From Microvirga ossetica (GTDB taxonomy: Bacteria > Pseudomonadota > Alphaproteobacteria > Rhizobiales > Beijerinckiaceae): 64,000 nucleotides of DNA. Numbering within the stretch: position 1 is the stretch's first letter; the number at the start of each line of letters is the position of its first letter. The notes under the pieces were generated by a model, which saw nothing but the letters and a program-made list of their open reading frames with translations, made no database searches and was not told the origin of the DNA. Position numbers and translations under genes: made by a program. The stretch lies in the NCBI RefSeq assembly GCF_002741015.1, contig NZ_CP016616.1, positions 4,249,501 to 4,313,500 of the forward strand. Reading direction: 5' to 3'. Positions 37,652 to 46,305 of the stretch are shown here, piece by piece.

Positions 37652-38083
37652 ATGAAGCGTACACTTTTCGTCGCCGGCCTTGTGGCCTTCGGAGTGACTG
37701 CCGCCATCGCCCAGAGCAACAAGGTGGAGCAACGCCAGGCTCTGATGAAGGAAATGGGCGCTCAGTCCCGCACGCTCGGGGGCATGCTGCGTGGGCAGGC
37801 GCCATTCGACGCCGCGCAGGTTCAGGCCGGCCTAAAGGTTTTCGCCGAGAACGCCCAGAAGGCGGGCCCGCTGTTCACCGAGGACACCAAGGGCGCGGAA
37901 AAGACTGCCGCCCTGCCGGCATTGTGGGATTCGAAGGCCCAGTTCGATTCGATCCTGGCGAAGTTCGGCCAGGACGCCCAGGCCGCCATGGCGTCGATCA
38001 AGGATGAGGCGACCATGAAGGCGGAGCTGCCGAAGGTTCTCCAGAACTGCGGCACCTGCCACCAGACTTTCCGCAAGAGCTGA
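37652..38083 (+). CDS. Cytochrome c'
   Basis: 143 residues from ATG 37652 with a Sec signal (RTLFVAGLVAFGVTAAIAQ). A four-helix-bundle cytochrome c' ending with the heme motif CGTCHQTFRK at residues near 134-138. Periplasmic; binds NO and serves as protection against nitrosative stress in known members. Start chosen at the second ATG of the frame because of GGGAAG 6 nt upstream; the first would add five residues. Followed by a strong terminator. Confidence 0.9.
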   Translation: MKRTLFVAGLVAFGVTAAIAQSNKVEQRQALMKEMGAQSRTLGGMLRGQAPFDAAQVQAGLKVFAENAQKAGPLFTEDTKGAEKTAALPALWDSKAQFDSILAKFGQDAQAAMASIKDEATMKAELPKVLQNCGTCHQTFRKS

Positions 38084-38100
38084 GAGACCCATATCTGCGC

Positions 38101-38129
38101 GGGCGGCCGACGGGCCGCCCGTTTCGTTT
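38101..38129 (+). terminator. Rho-independent terminator after cytochrome c'
   Basis: GGGCGGCC-GACG-GGCCGCCC (8-bp stem, 4-nt loop) followed by GTTTCGTTT, 17 nt past the stop. Confidence 0.8.
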
Positions 38130-38141
38130 GGAGAACAGTGG

Positions 38142-39074
38142 ATGCGTAAGGCGCTCATCGGCCTGGCCGCCCTGGCGATTCTCGGGGTGCTCGGGTTCCT
38201 GGCTCTGACCTCGCCATCGGCCTATCGCCTCATCCGTCCGGAGCCTGCCGCCGCTGCCGGCCGCGCTCCGGATGTGGAGAACGGCCGCATCTTGTTCTTC
38301 GCCGGAGGCTGCACCTCCTGCCACGCGGTTCCCAATCAGGCGGACAAGCTGCGGCTCGGCGGCGGCTATGCGCTGAAATCCCCCTTCGGCACCTTCCACG
38401 TTCCCAATATCTCGCCGCACAAGCAGGACGGTATCGGCTCCTGGACCGCGGCCGATTTCGTCCGCGCCATGCGCGAAGGCGTGTCCCCCGACGGGCGCCA
38501 CTATTACCCCGCCTTCCCCTATGCCAGCTATCAGCGGATGAGCCCGGAAGATCTCGGCGATCTCTTCGCCTTCATGCAAACTCTTCCCGCCGTCGAGGGA
38601 CGGGCCCCCGGCCACGACCTCCCGTTCCCGTTCAATATCCGCCGTGGCGTCGGGCTCTGGAAGCTGGCCTTCCTGGACGGGCAGGTCTTCCGGCCAGATC
38701 CGTCCAAGCCGGCAACCTGGAACCGGGGCGCCTATCTGGTGAATGGGCCAGGGCATTGCGCGGAGTGCCACAGCGAGCGCAACTTCGCCGGCGGCATCGT
38801 TGAGGATCGCCGGTTCGCCGGCGGCCCGGATCCCGAAGGCGGCAGGGGCACTGTGCCCAACATCACGCCGCATCAGAGCGGGATCGGCGGCTGGAGTCCC
38901 GAGGAAGTCGCTACATTGCTGAAGACCGGCGAGACGCCGAATTTCGACACGGTCGGCGGCCCGATGGGCGCCGTCGTGGCCAATACCGCTCAACTGCCCG
39001 ACGCCGATCGTCAGGCGATGGCCGAATACTTGCTGTCCCTACCGCCTCGGGTGGGATTCAAGAAGCCTGAATAA
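38142..39074 (+). CDS. Diheme cytochrome c
   Basis: 310 residues. N-terminal signal-anchor (LIGLAALAILGVLGFLAL), then two cytochrome c domains: CTSCH (about 57-61) and CAECH (about 207-211). Sequence repeats LRLGGGYALKSPFGTFHVPNISPH and RGTVPNITPH precede distal Met-like ligands (HYYPAFPYASYQRM). The family commonly serves as the electron-accepting subunit of membrane-bound dehydrogenases. Partner not in the window; PuuD 4 kb away or the cytochrome c' are possible but unproven. Confidence 0.88.
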   Translation: MRKALIGLAALAILGVLGFLALTSPSAYRLIRPEPAAAAGRAPDVENGRILFFAGGCTSCHAVPNQADKLRLGGGYALKSPFGTFHVPNISPHKQDGIGSWTAADFVRAMREGVSPDGRHYYPAFPYASYQRMSPEDLGDLFAFMQTLPAVEGRAPGHDLPFPFNIRRGVGLWKLAFLDGQVFRPDPSKPATWNRGAYLVNGPGHCAECHSERNFAGGIVEDRRFAGGPDPEGGRGTVPNITPHQSGIGGWSPEEVATLLKTGETPNFDTVGGPMGAVVANTAQLPDADRQAMAEYLLSLPPRVGFKKPE

Positions 39075-39126
39075 ATTAGATCGCCCGAGAGTAAGCTCGA
39101 CTACAAGCGTGGAAACTCCTCCAACC

Positions 39127-39234
39127 TCATCCTGAGGGCAGACGCAGTCTGCGTCTCGAAGGAGGATCCAGCCATCTCTGGAGGCGCCCTCGTCCTTCGA
39201 GACACCGCCTCCGGCGGCCCTCAGGATGAGGGCT
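39127..39234. repeat. CCTCATCCTGAGG-type intergenic palindrome
   Basis: Starts CCTCATCCTGAGG and ends CCTCAGGATGAGG, with an internal GTCTCGAAGGAGG / CCTTCGAGAC pair. Such palindromes are common between genes in Hyphomicrobiales. It fills most of the 199-nt gap between the diheme cytochrome and the cupin regulator gene, which are convergent. Confidence 0.7.
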
Positions 39235-39273
39235 TAGGGTGTCGAGTCTTGAGCCCGCCCATCTGGATAAGCC

Positions 39274-39891
39274 TCAATCCATCACGGCGGCTTTGAGGAT
39301 GCAGACCATGGTGGCGCGGCCGGGGCTATTGCCGATGCAGCGCACCGAGTGGGGGCGGTCGCAGCGGTAGCGCAGGCTTTCACCGGCTCTGGCCTGCTGC
39401 GTCACGCCTCCGACCTCGACCTCGAACTCGCCCTCCAGCACCGACAGGCACTCGACCGAGCCGCGCTGGTGGCTGTCGGAATCGAGCACGCCGCCGGGTT
39501 CGGACTGCACGTCGTACCATTGCAGCCATTCGATGGTCTTGAGCCAGCCGATGATGGCGAGGCGCATCTTGCCGTCCTCGGAGACGAGGATCGGGGTGTC
39601 GGCCTTGGACGACTTCTCGATGAAGGGCTCTTCGTCGCCGGAGGCCAGGACCCGCTCGATCGAGACGTCCAGGGCTTGGCTCAGTCGCCAGATGGTGGCC
39701 AGTGTGGGGTTCGTCTCGTTGCGCTCGATCTGGCTGATGATCGACTTCGCGACGCCGGACTGCTCGGCCAGTTCCGAGAGGGACAGGTTATAGGCCTTGC
39801 GCAGACGCTGGATGGTCTTGCCCATGTTGCCGGAGAGAACCTGCGCGCCCGTTTCCAGTTCTCGGCTCCGTTCTTTGCCCTCGACGCCCAT
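39274..39891 (-). CDS. XRE-family regulator with C-terminal cupin
   Basis: 205 residues from ATG 39891 (GAGG at 5-8 nt). N-terminal HTH (IQRLRKAYNLSLSELAEQSGVAKSIISQIERNETNPTLATIWRLSQAL) and C-terminal cupin (HQRGSVECLSVLEGEFEVEVGG, GESLRYRCDRPHSVRCIG). HTH-cupin proteins sense small ligands; effector unknown. Lies 105 nt downstream of the EamA permease gene on the same strand, which it may control. Confidence 0.92.
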   Translation of the reverse strand: MGVEGKERSRELETGAQVLSGNMGKTIQRLRKAYNLSLSELAEQSGVAKSIISQIERNETNPTLATIWRLSQALDVSIERVLASGDEEPFIEKSSKADTPILVSEDGKMRLAIIGWLKTIEWLQWYDVQSEPGGVLDSDSHQRGSVECLSVLEGEFEVEVGGVTQQARAGESLRYRCDRPHSVRCIGNSPGRATMVCILKAAVMD

Positions 39892-39995
39892 GACTGCCTC
39901 TGTTCTGGAAAACGTACGCTCGTTCCTCAAAACGGTTGTGGGGTAATCGACAGGGCGGGTCAAGCACCGGCACGCTGCAGGCCCGCCTTTTCGGG

Positions 39996-40976
39996 TTAGA
40001 CACCCGGTCTTTGCGGGGTCGCCTGCAATTCCTTGGTCCGCAGGAGGCCGAGGCGATGCTCGCGCCAGACGATGAACAGCCCCGTGGCGGCGACGATGGC
40101 GGCGCCGATCAGCACGGCGAGGGTCGGCAGATCGCCGAAGATGAACCAGCCGAACAGGAGCGCCCAGATCATGGTGGTGTATTCGAAGGGCGCGATCACC
40201 GAGGTATCCGCATACCGGTAGGACTGGGTGACCAGGATCTGGCCGATTCCGCCCAGGATGCCGACGAGAACGAACAGGGCGAGGTCCATCGCATCCGGCA
40301 TGTGCCAGCCCAGGGTGATGGTGCAGAGCGACAGGCCGGAGGCCATGATGAAGAAGTAGAAGACGATGGCGCCGGTCTTCTCCGTCTCCGTCAGGCGCCG
40401 GACCTGGATCGTGGCGCCGGCCGAGCAGAAGGCTCCGGCGAAGGCGAACATGGCGCCCAGCGTCGGCCCGGCATTCAGTTCGCCGCCGAAGGTCCCGATC
40501 TTCAGATAGGGCGAGAGCATGATGAGAACGCCGGCGAAGCCGATGCCGACCGCCGTCCACCGATAGGCGCGTACCGTCTCTTTGAGGAGGAGCGCCGCCA
40601 GGATCACGGCGATGAGCGGCGAGGCGTAGCCGATGGCGATGGCATCGTGGAGGGGCAGATAGGAGAGGGCGGCAAAGCCGAGATACATCGCGCCCGTGCC
40701 GATGAAGCCGCGCTTGAAATGCCCGACCACGTTCTTCGTGCGCACCGCGTTGATGAGGTCCCCCTGCCATCTCAACCAAAGCAGCAGCGGCAGCAGCGCG
40801 AAGGCGGAGCGGAAGAAGACGATCTCGCCGACGGGGTAGCGCACGGTGAGCGTCTTGAGGGTCGCCGACATCATCGTGAAGACGACGGCCGATATGACTT
40901 TGAGGGAGATCCCCAGCAGAGGTTTCACAGGAGGCGGGTTTTCACGGGTCGAGTCGCTTGACGGGAAGGTCAGCAA
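39996..40976 (-). CDS. EamA/DMT-family permease (cupin-regulator neighbour)
   Basis: 326 residues with ten helices (VKPLLGISLKVISAVVFTMMSATLK, VGEIVFFRSAFALLPLLLWLR, GTGAMYLGFAALSYLPL, APFEYTTMIWALLFGWFIFGDLP). The start is uncertain: the open frame begins at TTG 40976, and GTG 40928 is an alternative. It belongs to the same family as the 19496-20431 gene but the two are not close paralogues. Substrate unknown. Confidence 0.85.
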   Translation of the reverse strand: MLTFPSSDSTRENPPPVKPLLGISLKVISAVVFTMMSATLKTLTVRYPVGEIVFFRSAFALLPLLLWLRWQGDLINAVRTKNVVGHFKRGFIGTGAMYLGFAALSYLPLHDAIAIGYASPLIAVILAALLLKETVRAYRWTAVGIGFAGVLIMLSPYLKIGTFGGELNAGPTLGAMFAFAGAFCSAGATIQVRRLTETEKTGAIVFYFFIMASGLSLCTITLGWHMPDAMDLALFVLVGILGGIGQILVTQSYRYADTSVIAPFEYTTMIWALLFGWFIFGDLPTLAVLIGAAIVAATGLFIVWREHRLGLLRTKELQATPQRPGV

Positions 40977-41044
40977 CCAACCACGGAGAAGCCGCCGCGT
41001 GAAGTCCCAATCGGTCCGAAAGCCCCTGCGCCGGACGCATGGGC

Positions 41045-41302
41045 TCAGGGACGGGCTGTCCGCGAGCGCTTAACGTGCGAGCGTATGTAGCCGATTGCGG
41101 TAAGCACCAGCCATGCCGATTGAGTGACGAAGGATGCTAAATTGAAGTCGAACAGCAATGAATAGAGAATCAGTATTGCGCCTAGTGCATTGAGGAGCGC
41201 GTAACGACTATCCTCTACTTTCAAGGCGCCCAATTGCAGCAGCCCGTAGGCCGAGAGATAGGCTGCAACGCCGATCAGCCCGACTAAGTCAGGTACGCTC
41301 AT
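41045..41302 (-). CDS. Small membrane protein (CBU_0592-like)
   Basis: 85 residues with three or so helices: LVGLIGVAAYLSAYGLLQLGAL, ALLNALGAILILYSLLFDFNLASFV and SAWLVLTAIGYIRS. The pattern resembles the CBU_0592-type family of small bacterial membrane proteins, function unknown. ATG 41302 has GGAG 6-8 nt upstream; GTG 41305 is possible. Confidence 0.75.
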   Translation of the reverse strand: MSVPDLVGLIGVAAYLSAYGLLQLGALKVEDSRYALLNALGAILILYSLLFDFNLASFVTQSAWLVLTAIGYIRSHVKRSRTARP

Positions 41303-41482
41303 CACGATCTCCGCCCGATCACTGCGGAGCCTCTATGGCAAATCCGTTGCTCTTGGAAGCGGACTTTTGCCTCACCTGAGGAAGGTGGTTCCGGCCCACC
41401 GTCACAAATCTGCAGGAAAACCGTCATGGGGACGAGACGCGAATCCGGTTTGGGTTTGTTCCGCAAGCCCGTCGGAGGAGCC

Positions 41483-42298
41483 ATGGCTCAGGAAGCGAAT
41501 GCTGTGCGCGTAAGGACGCTGTTCCTGTCGGACCTTCACCTCGGCACCAAGGGGTGCCAAGCGGATGCGCTGCTGGAATTCCTCAAAGCTTACGATGCGG
41601 ACACCATCTATCTGGTCGGCGATATCGTCGATGGATGGAAGCTGAAATCGGGCTGGTACTGGCCGCAGGCCCATAACGACGTGGTGCAGAAGCTCCTGCG
41701 CAAGGTCCGCAAAGGGGCCCGCCTCGTCTACCTTCCGGGCAATCACGACGAGTTCCTGCGCGATTTCATCGGCGTCAATCTCGGGGGCATCGAGCTGGCG
41801 GACTACGCCTTGCACGAGGCCGCGGACGGCAAGCGCTATTTCGTGATCCACGGCGACCAGTTCGATCTGGTGGTCCGTCACGCCCGCTGGCTCGCCCTGC
41901 TGGGCGACGGCGCCTATTCGGCGGCCCTGTTCGTCAACACCTATCTCAACGTGGTGCGAAGGCGCCTCGGCCTGACCTACTGGTCGCTCTCGTCCTGGGC
42001 CAAGCTGAAGGTCAAGAATGCGGTGAACTACATCAGCCGGTTCGAGGAACTCCTGGCGGCCGAAGCCCAGCGGCAGGGGGCCGATGGGGTCATCTGCGGC
42101 CATATCCACCATGCGATCATGCATGACCAGTTCTCGGGCGTCTCCTACGTGAACACCGGCGATTGGGTCGAATCCTGCACGGCGGTGGTCGAGCATTACG
42201 ACGGATCCTTCGAGCTGATCCGCTGGGCGGAGACGACGCAGGTGCCCCTCGCTTCTCCGACGCTCGTCGAAGCGGCCATCGGCGAGAGGGCGGCCTGA
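41483..42298 (+). CDS. UDP-2,3-diacylglucosamine diphosphatase-like metallophosphoesterase
   Basis: 271 residues. Calcineurin-type motifs: LFLSDLHLGTKG, VGDIVDGW, LPGNHDEFLRDF, VIHGDQFD, CGHIHHA, VNTGDWVES. The group is LpxH-like, acting on UDP-2,3-diacylglucosamine in lipid A synthesis, but many alphaproteobacteria pair this gene with a glycosyltransferase, as here, which suggests a related lipid-sugar pathway. Start ATG 41483 with GGAGGAG; it overlaps the glycosyltransferase by one nt (TGATG). Confidence 0.85.
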   Translation: MAQEANAVRVRTLFLSDLHLGTKGCQADALLEFLKAYDADTIYLVGDIVDGWKLKSGWYWPQAHNDVVQKLLRKVRKGARLVYLPGNHDEFLRDFIGVNLGGIELADYALHEAADGKRYFVIHGDQFDLVVRHARWLALLGDGAYSAALFVNTYLNVVRRRLGLTYWSLSSWAKLKVKNAVNYISRFEELLAAEAQRQGADGVICGHIHHAIMHDQFSGVSYVNTGDWVESCTAVVEHYDGSFELIRWAETTQVPLASPTLVEAAIGERAA

Positions 42299-43305
42299 TG
42301 CGTCTTCTGATCGCAAGCGATGCATGGCGTCCCAAGGTCAACGGCGTGGTGCGCTCCCTGGAGCACATGGCTGAGGAGGCGCCCCGCTTCGGCGCCGAAA
42401 TCGTGTTCCTGACGCCGGAGCGCTTCCGCTCCTTTCCGATGCCGACCTATCCGGAAATCCGCCTGTCCCTGGTGGGACAAGCCTCCATCGCTCGCCTGAT
42501 GGAGGAGATCGCCCCCACCCATGTCCATATCGCGACGGAGGGGCCGATAGGGCTGGCGACGCGCCTTGCCTGCGCCCGCGAGGGCCGGGCCTTCACCACG
42601 AGCTACCACACCCGCTTCCCCGAATATGTCGCGGCCCGGACGAGGATTCCGGAAGCATGGTCCTATGGGGCGCTCAAGCGGTTCCATCGGGCAGCACGCG
42701 CGATGATGGTCAGCACGCCCTCCCTCGAGAGAGAACTGACCGGGCGCGGCTTCGGGAACATCATGCGCTGGACCCGGGGCGTGGATACGACCCTGTTCCG
42801 GCCCCGAAAGGAGCGCGTCATGGATGCGGCATCGCCCATCTTCCTCTACGTCGGACGCGTGGCCGTGGAGAAGAACCTCGACGCCTTCCTGAGCCTCGAT
42901 CTGCCCGGCACGAAGGTGATCGTCGGCGACGGTCCGGCCCGGGGCGAGCTTGAACGACGATATCCGCAAGCCCGTTTCCTCGGCGCCCTGGCGGGGGAGG
43001 ATCTGGCCCGGGTCTATGCATCCGCCGACGTGTTCGTGTTCCCGAGCCTCACCGACACCTTTGGCATCGTCCTCCTGGAAGCTCTTGCCTCTGGTCTGCC
43101 GATTGCCGCCTTCCCGGTCACCGGCCCGCTCGACGTGATCGGCGCCTCCGGCTGCGGAATTCTCGATTGGAACCTGAGGCAGGCCGCCCTCGAAGCCCTC
43201 GCGCTCCCGAAGGACAGGTGCCGCGCGTATGGCGAGACCTTCACCTGGCACGAGAGCGCGAGACAGTTCTTCTCGAACATCGAGAAGGCCCACGCCGCGA
43301 TGTAG
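42298..43305 (+). CDS. Glycosyltransferase family 4-type protein
   Basis: 335 residues, GT-B fold: N-terminal DAWRPKVNGVVRSLEHMAE (acceptor loop), HIATEGPIGLATRLAC, SYHTRFPEYVAARTRIPE; C-terminal FLYVGRVAVEKNLDAFLSL, KVIVGDGPARGELERRYP, VFVFPSLTDTFGIVLLEALASGLP (nucleotide-sugar and catalytic Glu). Retaining glycosyltransferase of the lipid-glycosylating group (SqdX/mannosyltransferase-like). Translationally coupled to the phosphoesterase. Confidence 0.9.
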   Translation: MRLLIASDAWRPKVNGVVRSLEHMAEEAPRFGAEIVFLTPERFRSFPMPTYPEIRLSLVGQASIARLMEEIAPTHVHIATEGPIGLATRLACAREGRAFTTSYHTRFPEYVAARTRIPEAWSYGALKRFHRAARAMMVSTPSLERELTGRGFGNIMRWTRGVDTTLFRPRKERVMDAASPIFLYVGRVAVEKNLDAFLSLDLPGTKVIVGDGPARGELERRYPQARFLGALAGEDLARVYASADVFVFPSLTDTFGIVLLEALASGLPIAAFPVTGPLDVIGASGCGILDWNLRQAALEALALPKDRCRAYGETFTWHESARQFFSNIEKAHAAM

Positions 43306-43311
43306 CCCGGC

Positions 43312-43827
43312 CTACATCAGGAAAGCGGGATGCGGGTGGAGATGCTGGGCCTTCTCACCCTCGAAAGGGCCGGGTCCCGCCGAGGTTTCCGTCTGACCGG
43401 ACTTCGCATCGCAGCGGGCGATCATCTCGCGGATGTGGCGTTCCAGATATTGGAAGGTCAGCACCATATGCCTGATGCGCTGCTCGGCAGCGGCCTGTAA
43501 CTCGGCCTCCGACAGCTCGCTCATGGGATCGTTGCCGTCGATGGCAGGGAAGGAGTGGATCGCTTCCTTGGTTTGCCGGATGGCGACGGCCATTTCCTCG
43601 AGATCGGACCTGAGCCTGCCAATGGTCTCCCCATCGACGCCCGGCTCCTTGAGCCGATCTACGGCCTCGAGGATCGTCTGGGTGTCCGCATGGCGGTTGC
43701 GCCGGGCATATTCCTTCAGGAACCAGCGGCCGCGCGCCGTCTCCATGACGGCGGTCTCGATGGCGTCGAAATCCAGGTCGCCGAACGTGACGTCGGTCTC
43801 TTCATCGGGCATGGTAACGGCATCCAT
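43312..43827 (-). CDS. Conserved hypothetical protein, possibly CheZ-like
   Basis: 171 residues from ATG 43827 (GGCAGAG adjacent). N-terminal TFGDLDFDAIETAVMETARGRWFLKEYARRNR is a pattern recurring in Rhizobiales proteins of unknown function; the remainder is helical (ADTQTILEAVDRL, MVLTFQYLERHIREMI), ending in a histidine-rich tail. Length and long helices recall CheZ-type phosphatases, but the catalytic DxxxQ motif is not evident, so function is unassigned. Convergent with the glycosyltransferase. Confidence 0.72.
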   Translation of the reverse strand: MDAVTMPDEETDVTFGDLDFDAIETAVMETARGRWFLKEYARRNRHADTQTILEAVDRLKEPGVDGETIGRLRSDLEEMAVAIRQTKEAIHSFPAIDGNDPMSELSEAELQAAAEQRIRHMVLTFQYLERHIREMIARCDAKSGQTETSAGPGPFEGEKAQHLHPHPAFLM

Positions 43828-43971
43828 CTCTGCCGGGCTTGATTCCCCGTCCCCAACAGATGTGTGCAAAGCGCAGGCAAGCTCAACCCCTACAAGGCTT
43901 TCAGGGGCAGTCGTGCACCGCGTTCTTGCTCGTTTGGCCCCCGTTTTCGATCCCAGAAGATCTCCGTCCCG

Positions 43972-45165
43972 ATGCATCCGCACAAAGCTCTCGAACTCCG
44001 CCTGGGTGCATTGCAGGCCGCCAGCTTCACCAGCCACGGGATGTATCTGCCGTTCTTTCCCCTGTGGCTCCAGAGCAAGTCGCTGTCGCCGACGCTCATC
44101 GGGTTCGTGGTCGCCATTCCCATCATCGTGCGGATCTTGGCGACGGCGCCGCTCCTGAGCCTTGCCGACCGCTCGTTCGGAGCGCGGCGGCTGCTGCTCG
44201 CGAGCCATTTCGGCCAGCTGATCGGCTTTCCGCTGTTCCTGTTCGCCGACGGCAGCATCGCGATCGTCGTCCTCGTCGCGCTCGTTGCCGTAGCGCAATC
44301 CTGCATCATCCCCGGCAACGACCTCGTCTCGACCAATGCGGTCCAGCGGCATCCCGGCCTGAACTACGGCCGGATCAGGGGCGCCGGCTCGGTGGCGTTC
44401 TTCATCACCAACATCGTCGGCGGCTATCTGGTCGGGGCCTTCGGGGCGGACATCGTGATCGTCGCCCTGACCCTGATCCCGATCTTAGGAATCACCGCAA
44501 CGCTGATCGCCGTCCCGCCCGAGGTTCCCGAGCCCATGAGCCACGACGACGGATGGAAGGAGAGTGAATCCCCGAAGCTGTCCCGGATCCTTTGGCTCGT
44601 CCTGATCGCCGGAGCCTTGACGCAGGGAAGCCACGGCGCGCTCAACGCCTTCGCCAGCATCTACTGGCGCTCCATCGGCTTCTCGGATGCGGTCATCGGC
44701 TATTTCTGGGCCGCCGGCGTGATCGCCGAGATTCTGGTCTTCGTCTATCTCGGACGGCATGTGGGTCGCAGCTCGGGCGTCGGCCTGATCATGATCGGGT
44801 CCGCTGCGGCCGTGATCCGCTTCACCATCATGTCCCTGCAGCCGGGTACGGAGATCATGTTCGTGCTCCAGGCGATGCACAGCCTGTCTTTCGCGGCCAC
44901 CCATATCGGCACCATGGCGGCTCTTGCGGCGCTCGCGCCCTTGAAGGCGCGGGGACGGGCGCAGGGCATCTACGGCTCGCTCGCTGCGCTCACGACGGCG
45001 GCCTCCACGATCGTCAGCGGCATGATCTACACGGAGGCGGGGGCTGGGGTCTTTGCGGCGATGGCCCCCTTGGGCGCCATCGGATTCGTGCTGATGCTGG
45101 TCGTCGTCCGACTTCAGAAGGATCAGCGCATCGTACGGAAAAGTGGTCCCGGTTTTCCGTCTTGA
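43972..45165 (+). CDS. MFS transporter, phenylpropionate permease-like
   Basis: 397 residues with twelve helices. FTSHGMYLPFFPLWLQSKSL and LATAPLLSLADRSFGAR are typical of the MFS_1-like phenylpropionate (HcaT) group. Aromatic or related acids are possible substrates, but the sugar NupG/LacY-like alternative exists. The last 12 codons (RIVRKSGPGFPS) lie inside the RIME-like repeat at 45126-45244, so the C-terminus was replaced or extended by the repeat. Confidence 0.87.
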   Translation: MHPHKALELRLGALQAASFTSHGMYLPFFPLWLQSKSLSPTLIGFVVAIPIIVRILATAPLLSLADRSFGARRLLLASHFGQLIGFPLFLFADGSIAIVVLVALVAVAQSCIIPGNDLVSTNAVQRHPGLNYGRIRGAGSVAFFITNIVGGYLVGAFGADIVIVALTLIPILGITATLIAVPPEVPEPMSHDDGWKESESPKLSRILWLVLIAGALTQGSHGALNAFASIYWRSIGFSDAVIGYFWAAGVIAEILVFVYLGRHVGRSSGVGLIMIGSAAAVIRFTIMSLQPGTEIMFVLQAMHSLSFAATHIGTMAALAALAPLKARGRAQGIYGSLAALTTAASTIVSGMIYTEAGAGVFAAMAPLGAIGFVLMLVVVRLQKDQRIVRKSGPGFPS

Positions 45166-45244
45166 ACGATGCGCTGCTCAAAAGATTGAGCATCTGATCG
45201 ATCCCAAAAGTGGTGTCCACTTTTGGGATCGATCAGATGCTCTA
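45126..45244. repeat. RIME-like mosaic palindromic repeat, copy 2
   Basis: Two palindromes. First: GCGCATCGT (45126-45134) with ACGATGCGC (45166-45174), inner CGGAAAA / TTTTCCG. Second: a perfect 26-nt arm pair at 45188-45213 and 45217-45242 around TGT, ending GATGCTC. The element supplies the last codons of the MFS gene and reaches the stop of the convergent epimerase gene. A strong bidirectional terminator-like hairpin is the expected effect. Confidence 0.85.
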
Positions 45245-46225
45245 ACCCCAGAGGGCAGGCTCGGGCGGGTAGACGATGCTGCCCTCGTAGCGCAGGCCCG
45301 GCTCCCGGTCGCGGGCAAGGAGGAGGGGGCCGTCGAGATCGACGAAGCGGGAGCGCGGCGCGAGCACGAGGGCGGGCGCCATCGCAAGCGACGAGCCGAC
45401 CATGCAACCGATCATCAGGGAGAAGCCCTTGGCCTCGGCCGCATCGGCCAGGGCCAGCGCCTCGGTCAGGCCGCCGGTCTTGTCGAGCTTGATGTTGACC
45501 ACTTCATAGAGGCCGACCAGCCGGTCGAGGCTCGCCCGGTCGTGCACGCTCTCGTCGGCCAGGATCGGGACAGGACGCGAGATTTGGCCGAGATAGGCAT
45601 CGGCCTGGGCGGGGAGGGGCTGCTCCACGAGCGCGTAGCCCTCCTCGGCGCAGGCCGCGAGATGCGCTTCGATGTTCGCCTCCGTCCAGCCCTCGTTGGC
45701 ATCCGCGATCAGGGTCGCCTGCGGCGCGGCGCGGCGGACCGCCCTGATGCGCTCGATATCGCCGTCGGGCGCACCGAACTTCACCTTGAGGATTGGCCGC
45801 TCCGCCGCCTTCGCCGTGGCCGCCGCCATACCTTCAGGGCTGTCGAGGCTGATTGTGTAGGCGGTGGTCGCCGGCGGCCAGCGGGTCAGCCCGGCCGTGA
45901 CATGGGCGCGGATGCCGGTGCGCTTGGCGTCGAGATCCCATAGGGCGCAATCGACCGCGTTGCGGGCGGCTCCAGGCGGCATCAGGTCCTGCAGCGCCTC
46001 GCGGGTCAGTCCGGCCTCGATCCGGGGGCGGATGGCTTCGATGGCCGCCGCCACGCCTTCGACCGTCTCGCCGTAGCGGGAATAAGGCACGCATTCCCCA
46101 TGGCCAGAGGCGCCGGGCTCCTCGATCGTGGCCGTGACCACCACCGCCTCAGTCCGGGAGCCGCGGGCGATGGTGAACTTTCCGGCAATGGGAAAACGGT
46201 CGATGGAAACGGTGAGATTGGGCAT
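45242..46225 (-). CDS. Enolase-superfamily epimerase, dipeptide epimerase/DgcA-like
   Basis: 327 residues. Motifs of the Ala-Glu epimerase/MLE subgroup: first acid-base lysine region LKVKFG (KxK), ADANEGW, EQPLPAQA, ILADESVHD and the second lysine NIKLDKTGG, then SLMIGCMVGSS. It racemises an alpha-carbon, either of L-Ala-D/L-Glu dipeptides or of N-acyl glutamate as named DgcA. Start ATG 46225; upstream codons are non-coding. Divergent from mla. The TAG stop at 45244-45242 lies at the end of a repeat. Confidence 0.87.
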   Translation of the reverse strand: MPNLTVSIDRFPIAGKFTIARGSRTEAVVVTATIEEPGASGHGECVPYSRYGETVEGVAAAIEAIRPRIEAGLTREALQDLMPPGAARNAVDCALWDLDAKRTGIRAHVTAGLTRWPPATTAYTISLDSPEGMAAATAKAAERPILKVKFGAPDGDIERIRAVRRAAPQATLIADANEGWTEANIEAHLAACAEEGYALVEQPLPAQADAYLGQISRPVPILADESVHDRASLDRLVGLYEVVNIKLDKTGGLTEALALADAAEAKGFSLMIGCMVGSSLAMAPALVLAPRSRFVDLDGPLLLARDREPGLRYEGSIVYPPEPALWG

Positions 46226-46305
46226 TCTGTCGGATTCTCTGTTAACTACGGCTCGACTTGTGGCGCAGCGACACGCTATCACCAAACGGAATCAATGCCG
46301 AAGGG

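Noticed and set aside
38142..39074. Diheme cytochrome as a dedicated subunit of PuuD
   Set aside because: PuuD has its own cytochrome domain, and a terminator plus three genes separate them; no evidence for a complex.
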